A stretch of DNA of 64,000 bases from NCBI GenBank assembly GCA_002298165.1, contig DBMI01000018.1:49049-113048 (forward strand), read 5' to 3'. Position 1 is the first letter of the stretch; each line of letters opens with the position of its first letter. The translations under genes and the position numbers were made by a program. The notes beneath the pieces are model-generated. The model ran no database searches. It saw only the letters and a program-made list of their open reading frames with translations, and was not told the DNA's origin. The DNA is from Desulfarculales bacterium UBA702 (GTDB lineage Bacteria; Desulfobacterota; Syntrophobacteria; Syntrophobacterales; Syntrophobacteraceae). Shown here one piece after another: positions 26,391 through 35,662 of this stretch.

Positions 26391-26756
26391 GGGGGCAAAT
26401 TTTATAGGGCAAATGATTGGCCTGTAGGGCAAAAAATCTTTTGCCCCTACAAATGCGACAATGGGCTTTCGCATCATGGTCCCCTGATAAGGACGTTGAC
26501 CCCCATAGGGTGACCGAAATGACATTCAGCCCCGACATACACCACCGAAAATCCATCCGTTTGCGGGGATATGATTACTCCCAGCCGGTATGCATTTCAT
26601 TACCACCAGCGCCTTAATAAGCAGTTCCTAATCCTGTAGGGGCAAATTTTATAGGGCAAATGGTTGGACTGTAGGGGCAAAAATCTTTTGGCTACAACAA
26701 TGGGTTTTCGCATCATGGTCCCTGATGAGTACGTTGACCCCACAGGAGGACCGGAA
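26272..26756. repeat. Tandem direct repeat of a truncated RAYT-REP unit
   Basis: Two head-to-tail copies of about 255 and 238 bp each contain the RAYT 5' fragment, two REP arms and a leader (ATGGGCTTTCGCATCATGG / ATGGGTTTTCGCATCATGG) that ends in GTTGACCCC before the next copy's ATG. The same leader occurs at 41.76, 41.94, 50.88 and 56.0 kb. Confidence 0.8.
26517..26640 (+). pseudogene. RAYT transposase 5' remnant, copy 2
   Basis: A second copy starts with ATGACATTC and encodes PDIHHRKSIRLRGYDYSQ before losing frame. It lies 255 bp downstream of copy 1 in the same orientation, with the same truncated end (AATAAGCAGTTCCTAA) and the same trailing REP arms, so the truncated unit was duplicated after the deletion. 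A third beginning (ATGACATTC at 26757) follows behind an intact AGGAGGA ribosome site and ends at once. Confidence 0.8.
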
Positions 26757-26813
26757 TGACATTCACGCAGATCTTTAATACCGCAGGCTTGAGTAGAATC
26801 CGCCAAAGACAGC

Positions 26814-27512
26814 TTATCTCCACTCCAGGCAATTGAGCACACCGTGGCAGCGACAGCTTGTGCCGATCAGGTATTTTCCGGGCATCTGCCGGATTACTTC
26901 GATCAAATCCCGCATGCTCCGTGCGGGATAGCCGCCCACCCCGCCTGCAAGCTGCCAGCTTCTCAGCACCACGGGCTTGAACTCGGGTATGAATATTTCG
27001 TCGAAGACCTCGAACAGGTTGGTTATCCGTGCCTTGCCGGATTTTGTGCAGACTTCTTCGGGCTCGGTACAGAAGTCCGGGCATGTAAAAGTTGCAAAAC
27101 TGGAATAAACACTCAAGCCCGATGATGACCGGATCGGGTTTGGGATTTGGGACACGGCACCTGGAGGGACCGGGAACCTGACTACCTCCTTTTTTTCGCC
27201 CGAGAGTTCCCGAAGCACCCATTCGAATGCGACGTGTATTGGCACTGTGGGAATAATCCAGACGTGGTCGGCCGGCGGGCTTGCAATTATTAACTGTATG
27301 GAGTCCCCGACCTCTCCCGTAATCCCCGTTTCACGGCTGAGTCGTTCGATTTTTTGGGCATCCCTGTCGGTGACGCTGATTGCGGCATCCGGAAATTTAT
27401 GCCTGATCTTTTCAGCGGCCTGCTTCCCAAACCTGCCAGCCCCGAGAATCCGCACTTCGCGCGGAGGGAATATATCTGGAAAAACCTTACCAGGTCTGTC
27501 CTGAGAAGACAT
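26814..27512 (-). CDS. Rossmann-fold (TrkA-N-like) protein with conserved cysteines, function unknown
   Basis: Protein of 232 residues. The N-terminal third has an NAD-type dinucleotide fold (VRILGAGRFGKQAAEKI, about 19-35). The rest contains TCPDFCTEPEEVCTKSG (three cysteines) and, near the C terminus, SCRCHGVLNCLEW (three cysteines), enough to bind a metal or iron-sulfur cluster. It ends close to the transposase remnants, which do not enter the frame. ATG start with AAGG about 7 nt upstream. No membrane segment, so although the fold resembles potassium-channel regulatory domains, a transport role is not supported by context. Confidence 0.7.
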   Translation of the reverse strand: MSSQDRPGKVFPDIFPPREVRILGAGRFGKQAAEKIRHKFPDAAISVTDRDAQKIERLSRETGITGEVGDSIQLIIASPPADHVWIIPTVPIHVAFEWVLRELSGEKKEVVRFPVPPGAVSQIPNPIRSSSGLSVYSSFATFTCPDFCTEPEEVCTKSGKARITNLFEVFDEIFIPEFKPVVLRSWQLAGGVGGYPARSMRDLIEVIRQMPGKYLIGTSCRCHGVLNCLEWR

Positions 27513-27605
27513 CTCCTTACCTTTATCTTTATAATGACATGGACTGGAGGATTCGCGTAATCAAGCCCCGCGCATGATCAGAGCCGTTGGGCATCGATTC
27601 CATTC

Positions 27606-28352
27606 CTAAACCTTTCTTTTGTGGCAATACCAGTCGATTTGCCTGCATATCCCGCGGATAATCCTGATATCTCGGCCCCTCAGATTGAGGCGGCTGAAAA
27701 ATTTTCTGATGTTCATCATCCAGTAGTCGGGATTTTCTGGATTGATAAAATTTATTTTTACGAGTGTTTCCTCTAAATGGCGATACATCCCTTCAAGTTC
27801 GCGCTTATCGGCAAGGCGAGGCAAGAAGACTTCCTTTTGCTCGGATGCTGCCCTGAAGATTTCGTAGGCTGTTATCATCACTGATTGAGCAAGATTGATT
27901 GACGAAAAGTCGGCTGTGGGTATTGTAACCAGTAAATCACAGTGTTTGAGGTGCTCGTTGGCAAGGCCGCGACTCTCGGTCCCGAACAAGATCGCGACCT
28001 GGTTTTCCTGGCTGATATCTATCAATTCGCGGGCGGCCTGTGCGGCATCTCTTACAGATTGCCTGTTGGAGCCCACACGCGCAGTCGTCCCGACAACATA
28101 TCCAAACGGCGCCAGGGCCTCTTCGAGGTTATTGTGCACTTTCATTGCGGAGACCACGTCCTCGGCGCCATGGGTTGCCATTTTCAGTATGCGGGGAAGG
28201 TCGCAGTCGATCGGATTTACGAGTTCGAGGCGTTTAATGCCCATGTTCTTGGCGGCTCTGGCGGCGGCCCCGATATTTTCGGGAAAATGAGGTTCATTGA
28301 GCACTATCACGATATTTTCGAGCTTTATTTTCATGCAAACCGGGTTTTCCAT
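27606..28352 (-). CDS. SPOUT (TrmH/TrmJ-type) RNA 2'-O-methyltransferase
   Basis: Protein of 248 residues with the three SpoU/TrmH motifs: motif 1 LNEPHFPENIGAAARAAKNM, motif 2 AILFGTESRGLANEHL and motif 3 IPTADFSSINLAQSVMI, which together form the trefoil-knot SAM site. The C-terminal extension of about 80 residues fits TrmJ, which methylates the ribose of nucleotide 32 in tRNA, better than short TrmL-type enzymes. ATG at 28352 has AGGAA 5 nt upstream. No partner gene nearby. Confidence 0.88.
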   Translation of the reverse strand: MENPVCMKIKLENIVIVLNEPHFPENIGAAARAAKNMGIKRLELVNPIDCDLPRILKMATHGAEDVVSAMKVHNNLEEALAPFGYVVGTTARVGSNRQSVRDAAQAARELIDISQENQVAILFGTESRGLANEHLKHCDLLVTIPTADFSSINLAQSVMITAYEIFRAASEQKEVFLPRLADKRELEGMYRHLEETLVKINFINPENPDYWMMNIRKFFSRLNLRGRDIRIIRGICRQIDWYCHKRKV

Positions 28353-29126
28353 CAAATTCCTGTGCCTGATCTAGGATATAATTATTTCAGCTTCGGACTG
28401 GATCCGGTTTCTGGTAAATGAGACCAATGCTCGCCTTACCCGCATCACTTTCCGACGCTTCGGCTCCCGCCTGGCTTTTCGCCTTCTACTCCGGGTTTTC
28501 AATGTTATAGCGTGGCAGCTTCGGATATTCCAGGCTTCTCATTGGTCCAGGGACCGGTCGGGTTCAATCTGTTAAGGGCATGCTTCGGCTTCCTCCGATC
28601 CTTGGGAATAGTGATGCTATTCTTCAGCAGGCTGGGATGCTGCAACAACAGAACTATCCATAACGGCCCTGCCCGGATTAATTCAAGAGATTGCCTTTAT
28701 CTTCCGTACAGAAATTCCGGCATCCAAGATAGAACTTTCGTCACAGTATCATACATCGGTCCCTTGCATATCGCAGAGACAAGACCTGACAGGGTTGGCG
28801 AAGCGCGAATCCACAATGATGGGAATCCTTAAATGACACGGACTTTTTTTAATTGCAATGCGCATTAGATCAGAGTAAACGTTCCTTCTTTGCCGGAATT
28901 CTGCCCCTGCAATAAGACTCGCCTTTAATTGCCCCTGTGAAGAAACAATCAATAGGATGGCTACTCTGGAAAAGTTCCCTCTGAGAGTAAGATTTGTTTT
29001 GAAAAAAATATTTGTCACGATAACTTTTATTCCTTGATGTTTTTTCATGACATCATTAAGATAAATCTAATCTAGAGGAAGAGAACCTATCAAATAACCG
29101 CTCATTTTTTTTTACAGGAGGAAAAA
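28353..29126. other. 774-bp gap, no gene recognised
   Basis: A short plus-strand frame at 28512-28832 lacks a ribosome site and protein-like composition. The last 150 bp before the MucR gene are AT-rich and probably hold its promoter; I cannot assign boxes with confidence. Confidence 0.4.
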
Positions 29127-29672
29127 GTGAGAAAGCTGTTGGAAATAGCCGCCGAGATTGTTCAAGCGCAAGCTTCGGTTGGGCAAATGTCGGCTGAGAA
29201 CATCGAAGAGGCCTTGGTAAAGACTTTTTCTACTTTACAAAGGATGCAGCGGGCAGAAGAAAAAGGAATTCTTCTCGAAAGAGGACTTGGGTCGGACGAA
29301 ATGCCGGCCGAAGAAGCAGCAGTTGCCAAGAAGGAACCTCGCGAATCAATTCTGGATGACAAAATCGTTTGCCTGGAGTGCGGAACCGAGATGAGGCAGC
29401 TTACTACAAAGCATCTCAGCTCGCATTCACTTACTCCTCGCGAGTACAAGAAGAAATATGGATTTTCACTGAAACAGCCGCTTTCGGCCAAGTCATTGAC
29501 TAAGGCGAGAAGCAAGGCTGCCAAGAAAAGAGGCCTTCCGGAAAATTTGGTGAAGTTTCTAGCCGAACGGAAGCAGAAGAAGGCGGAATCAGCCGTTGCG
29601 GAAGGTGCCGGTACTGGGGCCAAAGAGGCGCGTCCGACTGTAAAGCGCAGGCCTAAGAGAAAAACTTTGTAA
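29127..29672 (+). CDS. MucR/Ros-family zinc-finger transcriptional regulator
   Basis: Protein of 181 residues with the bacterial Ros/MucR zinc finger: CLECGTEMRQLTTKHLSSH supplies the Cys2-His2 ligands (about 88-106), followed by the family block LTPREYKKKYGFS. The N-terminal 70 residues form the usual helical oligomerisation part. An unusually basic tail of about 45 residues (KRRPKRKTL at the end) may give histone-like DNA contacts. Start is GTG with AGGAGG about 5 nt upstream. MucR proteins are global regulators, often silencing AT-rich DNA. It is transcribed alone. Confidence 0.88.
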   Translation: MRKLLEIAAEIVQAQASVGQMSAENIEEALVKTFSTLQRMQRAEEKGILLERGLGSDEMPAEEAAVAKKEPRESILDDKIVCLECGTEMRQLTTKHLSSHSLTPREYKKKYGFSLKQPLSAKSLTKARSKAAKKRGLPENLVKFLAERKQKKAESAVAEGAGTGAKEARPTVKRRPKRKTL

Positions 29673-29883
29673 AAGACTCTTCAAAATGTTTGCTGGCCAT
29701 GGTTTGATTTTGGCGGCAACAGAGAAGGTCGAGCAGGTTATTTCTCGATCCGTAATATCCCATCCGAAATTAAAGTAGGGGGCCTGAGGGTCAGCCGGAA
29801 TCAAACTGGATTGAACCAGGGCCCCTACTCTGTACGCCTCGCCTGAACCTGACACACTGAACCAAAAGCCTTATATTCCGGGA

Positions 29884-30618
29884 ATGAAGAAGATAGGCGC
29901 GGTTCGCATCGGGACTTCGGGCTGGAGCTACAAGCACTGGAAAGGCCCGTTCTACCCGGAAAACTTATCCGAAAAACAATTGCTTCAATTTTACCTCCGC
30001 TCCTTTGCGACTGTGGAAATAAACAGTTCTTTCTATCACCTGCCTCTCAGGCGTACCTTCGAGAACTGGAGGGATTCCTCGCCTGAGGATTTCATCTTTG
30101 CCGTAAAAGCAAGCCGGTATATCACTCACAACAAAAAATTGAAGGACTGCTCCGAAGCGGTCGAAAGATTCTTCGAGCGCGCATCGGGATTGGGCGGTAA
30201 AACCGGTCCCATCCTGTGGCAGCTCCCACCGAGCCTCAAATTAGATGCCAAGAGGCTGAGGGAATTCCTGGATCTGCTACCCTCCGGAAATAGATATACA
30301 TTCGAATTCAGAAACCAAAACTGGTTCAATACCGAGATCTATTCGATTCTGAAAGAGCGGCGGAGCGCTTTTTGCGTGTATGAACTGGGTGGGAGAAAGT
30401 CGCCCGTCGAGATCACCGCCGATTTTGCCTATGTACGACTTCACGGGCCGGCCGGACCCTACGGGGGCAGCTACTCACGAGAGGCCCTTTCGCAATGGGC
30501 CGATATTTTCACCGGATGGGCGGACGAGGGCATTGATGTCTATTGCTACTTCGATAATGACGAGAAGGGTTTTGCCGCTCTTAACGCCGCCGAGCTAAAG
30601 ACAATGGTGAAAAGATGA
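29884..30618 (+). CDS. DUF72 (YecE-like) TIM-barrel protein
   Basis: Protein of 244 residues of the DUF72 family: N-terminal VRIGTSGWSYKHWKGPFYP, then the ATVEINSSFYHLP segment, AVKASRYITH, a LWQLPPSL segment and a C-terminal CYFDNDEKGFA. The fold is a TIM barrel of unknown biochemical activity, with conserved polar residues around the barrel mouth. Length is normal. ATG start with a weak GGGA site. No informative neighbours. Confidence 0.88.
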   Translation: MKKIGAVRIGTSGWSYKHWKGPFYPENLSEKQLLQFYLRSFATVEINSSFYHLPLRRTFENWRDSSPEDFIFAVKASRYITHNKKLKDCSEAVERFFERASGLGGKTGPILWQLPPSLKLDAKRLREFLDLLPSGNRYTFEFRNQNWFNTEIYSILKERRSAFCVYELGGRKSPVEITADFAYVRLHGPAGPYGGSYSREALSQWADIFTGWADEGIDVYCYFDNDEKGFAALNAAELKTMVKR

Positions 30619-31170
30619 GGAAGCGTTTACGTGTTTTCGCATGGGGCGCTGACGGAGATGCTTGTTAATACTGGCGCTGCATTCAGAAGGTTGGTAAAGC
30701 CGGACGGATCTCCGAATTTTGTATGCTGGAGACTCGTTTTGTCGATTGCATCCTTGGTTTTCCTGTTGTAAGGTTTGTTCCTCCGATTCAGGAAAAGCGG
30801 ATCAGAACCCGAAACAGAGCACCTCCTTGACAAGGCTTGCATCATTATTACCCTTATGCAAGCCGGCCCTCAAAATGGAAGTCTCCACCCGGAGTTGATT
30901 TGATTCCTTGAATGTCTGGTCTTTTAAAAGGGCTTCAGCAACCGTTCCCGCAGGGATACATCCGGGACGGGCAAGACCCGAATAAAGCCGCCTCATTACA
31001 GAGTAAGTGACGATTCTGGATCTTATTCCAATTCGAGGAATAAGCTCATATTTTTGCACCCATGGGAGGGTTAAGGGGTTTTTAACCTCCAGCCTGCCGG
31101 ACCTGACCAAGCCAATGCACTGCTTTAAGCTGAGCAAGGGTAGCTTCTACCAGGAAGAGGATCAAAGGAT
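30619..31170. other. 552-bp gap, no gene recognised
   Basis: A minus-strand frame at 30802-31137 exists, but it has no clear ribosome site or recognisable motif and I do not call it. Confidence 0.35.
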
Positions 31171-31635
31171 ATGCAGATCGAGTACAAAAACGTCGATGCA
31201 AAGCTCGTGGTGAATGAAATAAGAAACGGCAGGTCGCTGGAGTCGGTACAAAAGCTTTTTAACCTCAAGTTCAAAAGCGAGGTCCAGGACCTTTACCTGA
31301 AAGGTCTTATGGAAATGGGTGAGATTCCACAGGTCGAATTCGCCAAGCCACAAACTGCCAAAATCCAGCCGACCCCTTCCACAATCCAACCCCCCTCTCT
31401 TGTCCAGAACGGCAGCAACGACCGTCCCGTGATGCGCAGGCGCGAGAGGCCTCAGGCCCAGATGCCTTCGGTGGTCGTAAAGACCGGCAACTTCAGGACT
31501 ATCGGGCAGAGCGGGAGCATAACCCTCAATAAGGCATTGATTATAGACATGCTTGGCTTTGGCGTAGGGGATTCGTTCGAGATCTACCGGGAAGACGACA
31601 TGGTGGTTTTGAAGAGAAGCGCCAATCCTTCCTGA
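31171..31635 (+). CDS. Putative regulator: helix-turn-helix-like N terminus and AbrB-like C terminus
   Basis: Protein of 154 residues. Residues 1-45 (VVNEIRNGRSLESVQKLFNL...) look like a short helical, HTH-like module; a proline/glutamine-rich linker (about 58-100) follows; the last 45 residues (FRTIGQSGSITLNKALIID, then GVGDSFEIYREDDMVVLK) have the swapped-hairpin AbrB/SpoVT pattern of DNA-binding transition regulators, with a GSITLNK core in the usual position. ATG with AAAGGA upstream. No antitoxin-like neighbour is present. Assignment rests on pattern only. Confidence 0.65.
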   Translation: MQIEYKNVDAKLVVNEIRNGRSLESVQKLFNLKFKSEVQDLYLKGLMEMGEIPQVEFAKPQTAKIQPTPSTIQPPSLVQNGSNDRPVMRRRERPQAQMPSVVVKTGNFRTIGQSGSITLNKALIIDMLGFGVGDSFEIYREDDMVVLKRSANPS

Positions 31636-31711
31636 GACTGAATTAATCCCAATCCATCCGCGCTTCGGCCCAGGGAAGCCAACCGCTTTCTTCCGACCGG
31701 GTTAACACAGA

Positions 31712-32356
31712 TCACATCTTTTTTCTGAGATTATTCAATACGTGCAGAAATCGCCCGATTGCAGTCATGTTGGTGCCGATCGCAAGCACAATCAGCGCCC
31801 CTGTGAGAGGCAGGTCCAATGCCCATGAAGGGCCTGAAGTGGAAGCAAAAACATTTACGAAGGGATTCAGAATTCCGGCGACCCCCAGAAGTATGATTCT
31901 CTCTCCCCGCTGAAAAACTCCGACCGCGCATCTTTCGCCCAGCCCTTCCGCCCGCGCCCGCGTATAGCTGACCATTAGCGAGCCGAAAAGTATCAGAAGG
32001 ACAAGCAGCCAGAAAATTGGTTGAGCTTCATGGCGATAGAAGTACCCGCAGATGCCCAGATATATGATTAATTCGGTGTAGCGGTCGAGGACTGAATCCA
32101 GGAAGGCCCCGAATTTTTTGCTCGCCCCTGTGGCCCGGGCGAGCGATCCATCCAGGGTATCAAGCAACCCTGTCAGCAAAGTCAGCAATCCTCCCGCCAA
32201 TGGATAGTAGACGAAGGAGATGCCTGCCAGCATGCTGATGATGAGCCCTCCGTAGGTCACGTGATTGGGCGTCAGTTTCAAATATATAAGTTTGGGAACA
32301 ATGCGCCGTTCCAGGAAGCTGTAGTATCCGGATTCGATGGGCGTTCCCTTGAGCAT
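31712..32356 (-). CDS. CDP-alcohol phosphatidyltransferase family membrane enzyme
   Basis: Membrane protein of 214 residues with the family signature D-G-x2-A-R-x8-G-x3-D-x3-D, seen as DGSLARATGASKKFGAFLDS and continuing to VLDRYTEL (about 67-92). It moves a phosphatidyl (or phosphoryl-alcohol) group from a CDP-alcohol to an acceptor such as glycerol phosphate, inositol phosphate or serine. Several hydrophobic segments are visible. The presence of an inositol-3-phosphate synthase at 62.3 kb makes an inositol-phospholipid role possible but not demonstrated. ATG with GAGGA upstream. Confidence 0.85.
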   Translation of the reverse strand: MLKGTPIESGYYSFLERRIVPKLIYLKLTPNHVTYGGLIISMLAGISFVYYPLAGGLLTLLTGLLDTLDGSLARATGASKKFGAFLDSVLDRYTELIIYLGICGYFYRHEAQPIFWLLVLLILFGSLMVSYTRARAEGLGERCAVGVFQRGERIILLGVAGILNPFVNVFASTSGPSWALDLPLTGALIVLAIGTNMTAIGRFLHVLNNLRKKM

Positions 32357-32534
32357 GCTATTCCTCTATTGCAGTCGATTCGGCACGCCGTCGGACAACA
32401 ACTTCCGCCGAGCAGCCGGATATTGACTCGAAAAAAGCAAAGATCAAACTAAACAAAATTACTGGATAACAGATTTCCGAGCGTAGGGCAAAGATAATAC
32501 GGAAAAGAGATATTACTTGATTGTATTTGAATTT

Positions 32535-33818
32535 TTATATCTTTTGATTAAATCGATTGAAAAATCCCGCATGGACCTCACTCTCCTTCGCTCGCAATAT
32601 GCTCCATGCACCGAGGGAGAGTTCCGGGGCCTTTACCATGACGATTTCTCCTTCACGCACGTTTTGCCCTGGTGAGAGCATGGTATACGCCGGGCAATTT
32701 CTCATGAGGGGGAGAATCGGCCTGGGATGTCCGGGGTCGACAGGCGAAAATGAAATTAGGCCTCCGGCAACATCGAGCCTTCCGGGAATTGCGGTATAGA
32801 AGCTTTTCTTGTTTTCGAGGGCTACCGCGGCCCTGGCCCCGATTGCCGTTTCAAGGGGCGAAACACCCTGGAGTCGCCTTATTATCGCTGACGCGATCTC
32901 CTGAAAAACTATGCGCGCAGCCCACGGGTTTCCTGGCAGGCCGAGAAAGAGGGTTTTTCCGATGCTCCCGAGGGCGCTTCCCTTGCCGGGAGACATATTG
33001 AGCGAGCTGAAATGGACCGCTACCCCGAGCCGTTCCCATACCTCGAGAATAAAATCCCTGCTCCCCCTGCCCATCCCTCCCGTGGTTACAATCAGATCGG
33101 CACTTGCTTTTTTGAGCATTGAAAAAATCAGTTCGGGATCGTCTGGAGCGATACCGAGGCGAACCGCCTCGCCTTCGCAAACGCTCACAAGCCCGGCTAT
33201 CAGATGGATGTTGTTGCAGAAAATGGCTCCCTGGGTGGTGCGGCACCCGGTCTGCCTCAGTTCGTCTCCGGTTGCAAGCACTGCAACACGCGGGCGCCTG
33301 CGCACCATAATCCTTCCGATGCCCGTGGCAGCCACCAGGGCTAGCCGTGCCGGCGTAAGCACATCCCCTTTTCGTAGGATGAGATCACCGGCCATGGCAT
33401 CGGTCCATGGGGGCAAAACTCCCTGTCCGGGCTGTAAGGGCCGATCGACCACGAATTTGTCATCATCGGTTTGGGCCTCTTCGAGAGGCACCACCACATC
33501 GGCGCCGCCCGGCATGACCGCACCGGTCATTATCCGAAAACACCCTTTTTCCACGGCATCCCGTGCTTCGAAATTTCCGGCCGTAATCAGGCCCGGCACG
33601 ATATCGAGTAAAGCCGGGTTTTCAGGCGTGGCCTTGGCGGTATCCTCGCTTCGCAGCGCAAAACCGTCCCATCTTGACCGGAACTGGCCCGGAATATCGT
33701 GGTCGGCGCTGATATCGACGGCCAAAACCCTGTTCATGGCCGATTCAATGCCCAACTCCACCGAGCCGAGTTCCGGTGTGACGTTGATTGCGATTTCCAG
33801 GGCTTTTCTCAGGTCCAT
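32535..33818 (-). CDS. moeA: Molybdopterin molybdenumtransferase MoeA
   Basis: Enzyme of 427 residues that inserts molybdate (or tungstate) into adenylylated molybdopterin. Family features: N-terminal LRKALEIAINVTPELG, the SRWDGFALRSED block with the aspartate of the PxxDGxA segment, GAVMPGGADVVVPLE, TGDEL in VAVLATGDELRQ, the GGMGRGSRDF loop and LGLPGNPWAA. The start is an ATG at 33818 that lies within the last codons of mobA (10-nt overlap) with GGGGAGA upstream; a longer frame to 33890 has no ribosome site. Third gene of mobB-mobA-moeA. Products serve Mo/W enzymes such as formate dehydrogenase, none of which is in this window. Confidence 0.92.
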   Translation of the reverse strand: MDLRKALEIAINVTPELGSVELGIESAMNRVLAVDISADHDIPGQFRSRWDGFALRSEDTAKATPENPALLDIVPGLITAGNFEARDAVEKGCFRIMTGAVMPGGADVVVPLEEAQTDDDKFVVDRPLQPGQGVLPPWTDAMAGDLILRKGDVLTPARLALVAATGIGRIMVRRRPRVAVLATGDELRQTGCRTTQGAIFCNNIHLIAGLVSVCEGEAVRLGIAPDDPELIFSMLKKASADLIVTTGGMGRGSRDFILEVWERLGVAVHFSSLNMSPGKGSALGSIGKTLFLGLPGNPWAARIVFQEIASAIIRRLQGVSPLETAIGARAAVALENKKSFYTAIPGRLDVAGGLISFSPVDPGHPRPILPLMRNCPAYTMLSPGQNVREGEIVMVKAPELSLGAWSILRAKESEVHAGFFNRFNQKI

Positions 33819-34381
33819 TGGATCTCCCCAAGGTCCTCGGGAGTATTGACGTTTTTGAAGCTCATACCCCGAGGATCGATTGTGCGCCATTCGGTTTCCT
33901 CGATGCTTCTCACCTTGATCTTTTTGTAAAACCTGATGATCTGGCGCTCCTCGCTTTCCAACTGCCGGGCTATGGCTGGAAGACAGCGGCGATTGTAAAG
34001 CGCGAGCAAAGGCTCGAAGAATTTGCCGGTCTTGGGTACCACGGCATCGAAGCCCTCCCTGGAATCAATCAGGAGTGAAGCCATCGCCGGGACAATGAAC
34101 GGCATATCGGTTGCCATTACCAGCACCCAGTCTGACCGGCTGAAGAGCAGGGCGGTGTAGATCCCCCCGAGGGGCCCCTGGTTCGGGACCACATCCTGCA
34201 CCAGTTCGACCCCGAGATCCACATAAGGCTCAAGCTCGTTTGCGATAACCATCACCTGGTCGCAAAAAGGACTGAGCGATTCCATGGCTCTCTCGATGAA
34301 CCGCTTACCGTCCAATACTTCGAGGGCCTTGTTTCTCCCGAATCGAACACTTTTCCCGCCGGCCAGAACGGCGCCCGTCAT
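33809..34381 (-). CDS. mobA: Molybdenum cofactor guanylyltransferase MobA
   Basis: Protein of 190 residues that joins GMP from GTP to Mo-molybdopterin to give the bis-MGD form. The N-terminal nucleotide loop is TGAVLAGGKSVRFGRNKAL (GAVLAGGxSxRxGxxKA), and the metal-binding aspartate lies in VLVMATDMPFI (about 95-105). Length is typical. The ATG lies 3 nt after the mobB stop, and the end overlaps moeA, so translation is coupled. Confidence 0.92.
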   Translation of the reverse strand: MTGAVLAGGKSVRFGRNKALEVLDGKRFIERAMESLSPFCDQVMVIANELEPYVDLGVELVQDVVPNQGPLGGIYTALLFSRSDWVLVMATDMPFIVPAMASLLIDSREGFDAVVPKTGKFFEPLLALYNRRCLPAIARQLESEERQIIRFYKKIKVRSIEETEWRTIDPRGMSFKNVNTPEDLGEIQWT

Positions 34382-34384
34382 GGT

Positions 34385-35044
34385 CTAATCTCTCTTGTCG
34401 AGCCGGATGTGAATGGAGATGGTCTCGGGTGTTTTCCAGCCCCTGAGGCTGGATAGCATTCCTCGAATACCCCCTACGAGAAAATCCCCCACGAAATCCT
34501 TGATCGGGAGTTGCTTTCCATCGAGTTGCACGAGGATAGACGGCTTTTTTCTATCCCTGAGATACCGGTTTTCAATAAAGTCGGCCACCCCGCATACATC
34601 TGCAAACGAGAAAACCGGGACTCCCGCCTCCACCGGATCATCGGATACGATTGCCGCAAGGTTGTTCTCAGGTCCGCAGATGGGCTTTGGTTCAACGGCA
34701 GTGCGAAAGATTTCGATTTTCGGAAAATGGGCCGACTTGAACCCTTCCGTAATCAGGATGTCTTCGGTCCAGAAATATCGCGCGGCGACTTCTTCGATGG
34801 GAAGCTCCGAGCCGGTCTCTCTTATGGATGCAACCCGCGTTGGGGAAGAAATGGCAATGGTGTTGGCACCGGCGCGCTTGAGCCTCCAGGTATCCTTCCC
34901 CTCGCGGTCCATATCGAACCCATGCACATCATGTTTTACCAACCCAACGGAATAACCACGGCCCTTCAGTTCAGGGATCAGTTTTTCCAGAAAAGTTGTC
35001 TTCCCCGAACCGGAAGCCCCTACAATTGAGATTATCGGCAGCAT
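34385..35044 (-). CDS. mobB: Molybdopterin-guanine dinucleotide biosynthesis protein MobB
   Basis: GTP-binding protein of 219 residues. P-loop GASGSGKTTFLEKL lies at about 9-22, and LVKHDVHGFDMDREGKDTWR is the family's second conserved block. A C-terminal extension of about 45 residues (KQLPIKDFVGDFLVGGIRGML) resembles the small tail domain found in some MobB proteins of anaerobes. First gene of the operon; ATG with AAAGGG upstream. MobB assists MobA but is not strictly required in characterised bacteria. Confidence 0.9.
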   Translation of the reverse strand: MLPIISIVGASGSGKTTFLEKLIPELKGRGYSVGLVKHDVHGFDMDREGKDTWRLKRAGANTIAISSPTRVASIRETGSELPIEEVAARYFWTEDILITEGFKSAHFPKIEIFRTAVEPKPICGPENNLAAIVSDDPVEAGVPVFSFADVCGVADFIENRYLRDRKKPSILVQLDGKQLPIKDFVGDFLVGGIRGMLSSLRGWKTPETISIHIRLDKRD

Positions 35045-35164
35045 AAATACCCTTTCGAGAATCTAATGAGCGGATAGCCCGGATTCATATCCGGGCGCCA
35101 AGCGCAAGAGGACTGCGACATAGCAGTGAATTCAGCTCCAACGGACGTGTCAGGCAGAGACCAT

Positions 35165-35662
35165 TTTGCCGAACTGTACTTCTCCATTTTGCATTCGATG
35201 CTGAAATCCGGAGGCGGCCATCCCGATTTCGGGCGCTTCCCGCGAGCCCTCTTGTGCTCCGCACCCGGATATAAATCCGGGCTACCCTCTTTATGCCTTG
35301 CTCGCTTTTAATCTTCGCGGTGACCTTCACCACTCAATTTACCATCATCAGTGCTGTTTGCGGCAAGCAGCTCGATTATTCTCTCGAGCTTTTTCTTCTG
35401 TTCCGCCATATCCGATTTGCCGAACTGAACTTCTCCATTTGCATTCGATGCTGAATCCGGACACGGCCATCCAGATTTCGGGGGCATCTGCGAGCCCTCT
35501 TGTGCTCCGCAACCGGATATAAATCGGGTTACCCTCTTTTACGCCCTCTCGCCCTTAATTTCAGGGTAGCCGCACCTACCAATCTACCATTAATCCGCGC
35601 TCTTTGCCGCAAGCAGATCAATTATTCTTTTGAGCTTTGTATTCTGTTCCGCCATCTCCGAT
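35165..35662. repeat. Tandem duplication carrying the 3' end of the histidine-rich gene
   Basis: Copy A (about 35165-35416) and copy B (about 35417-35662) are diverged direct repeats of about 250 bp. Each begins TTGCCGAACTG, contains an 80-bp dispersed element (GAGCCCTCTTGTGCTCCGC then CCGGATATAAATC), and ends with the last 25 or so codons of the histidine-rich gene. Copy B's end is still part of the live gene; copy A's is a dead fragment (encoding MAEQKKKLERIIELLA). Confidence 0.8.
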
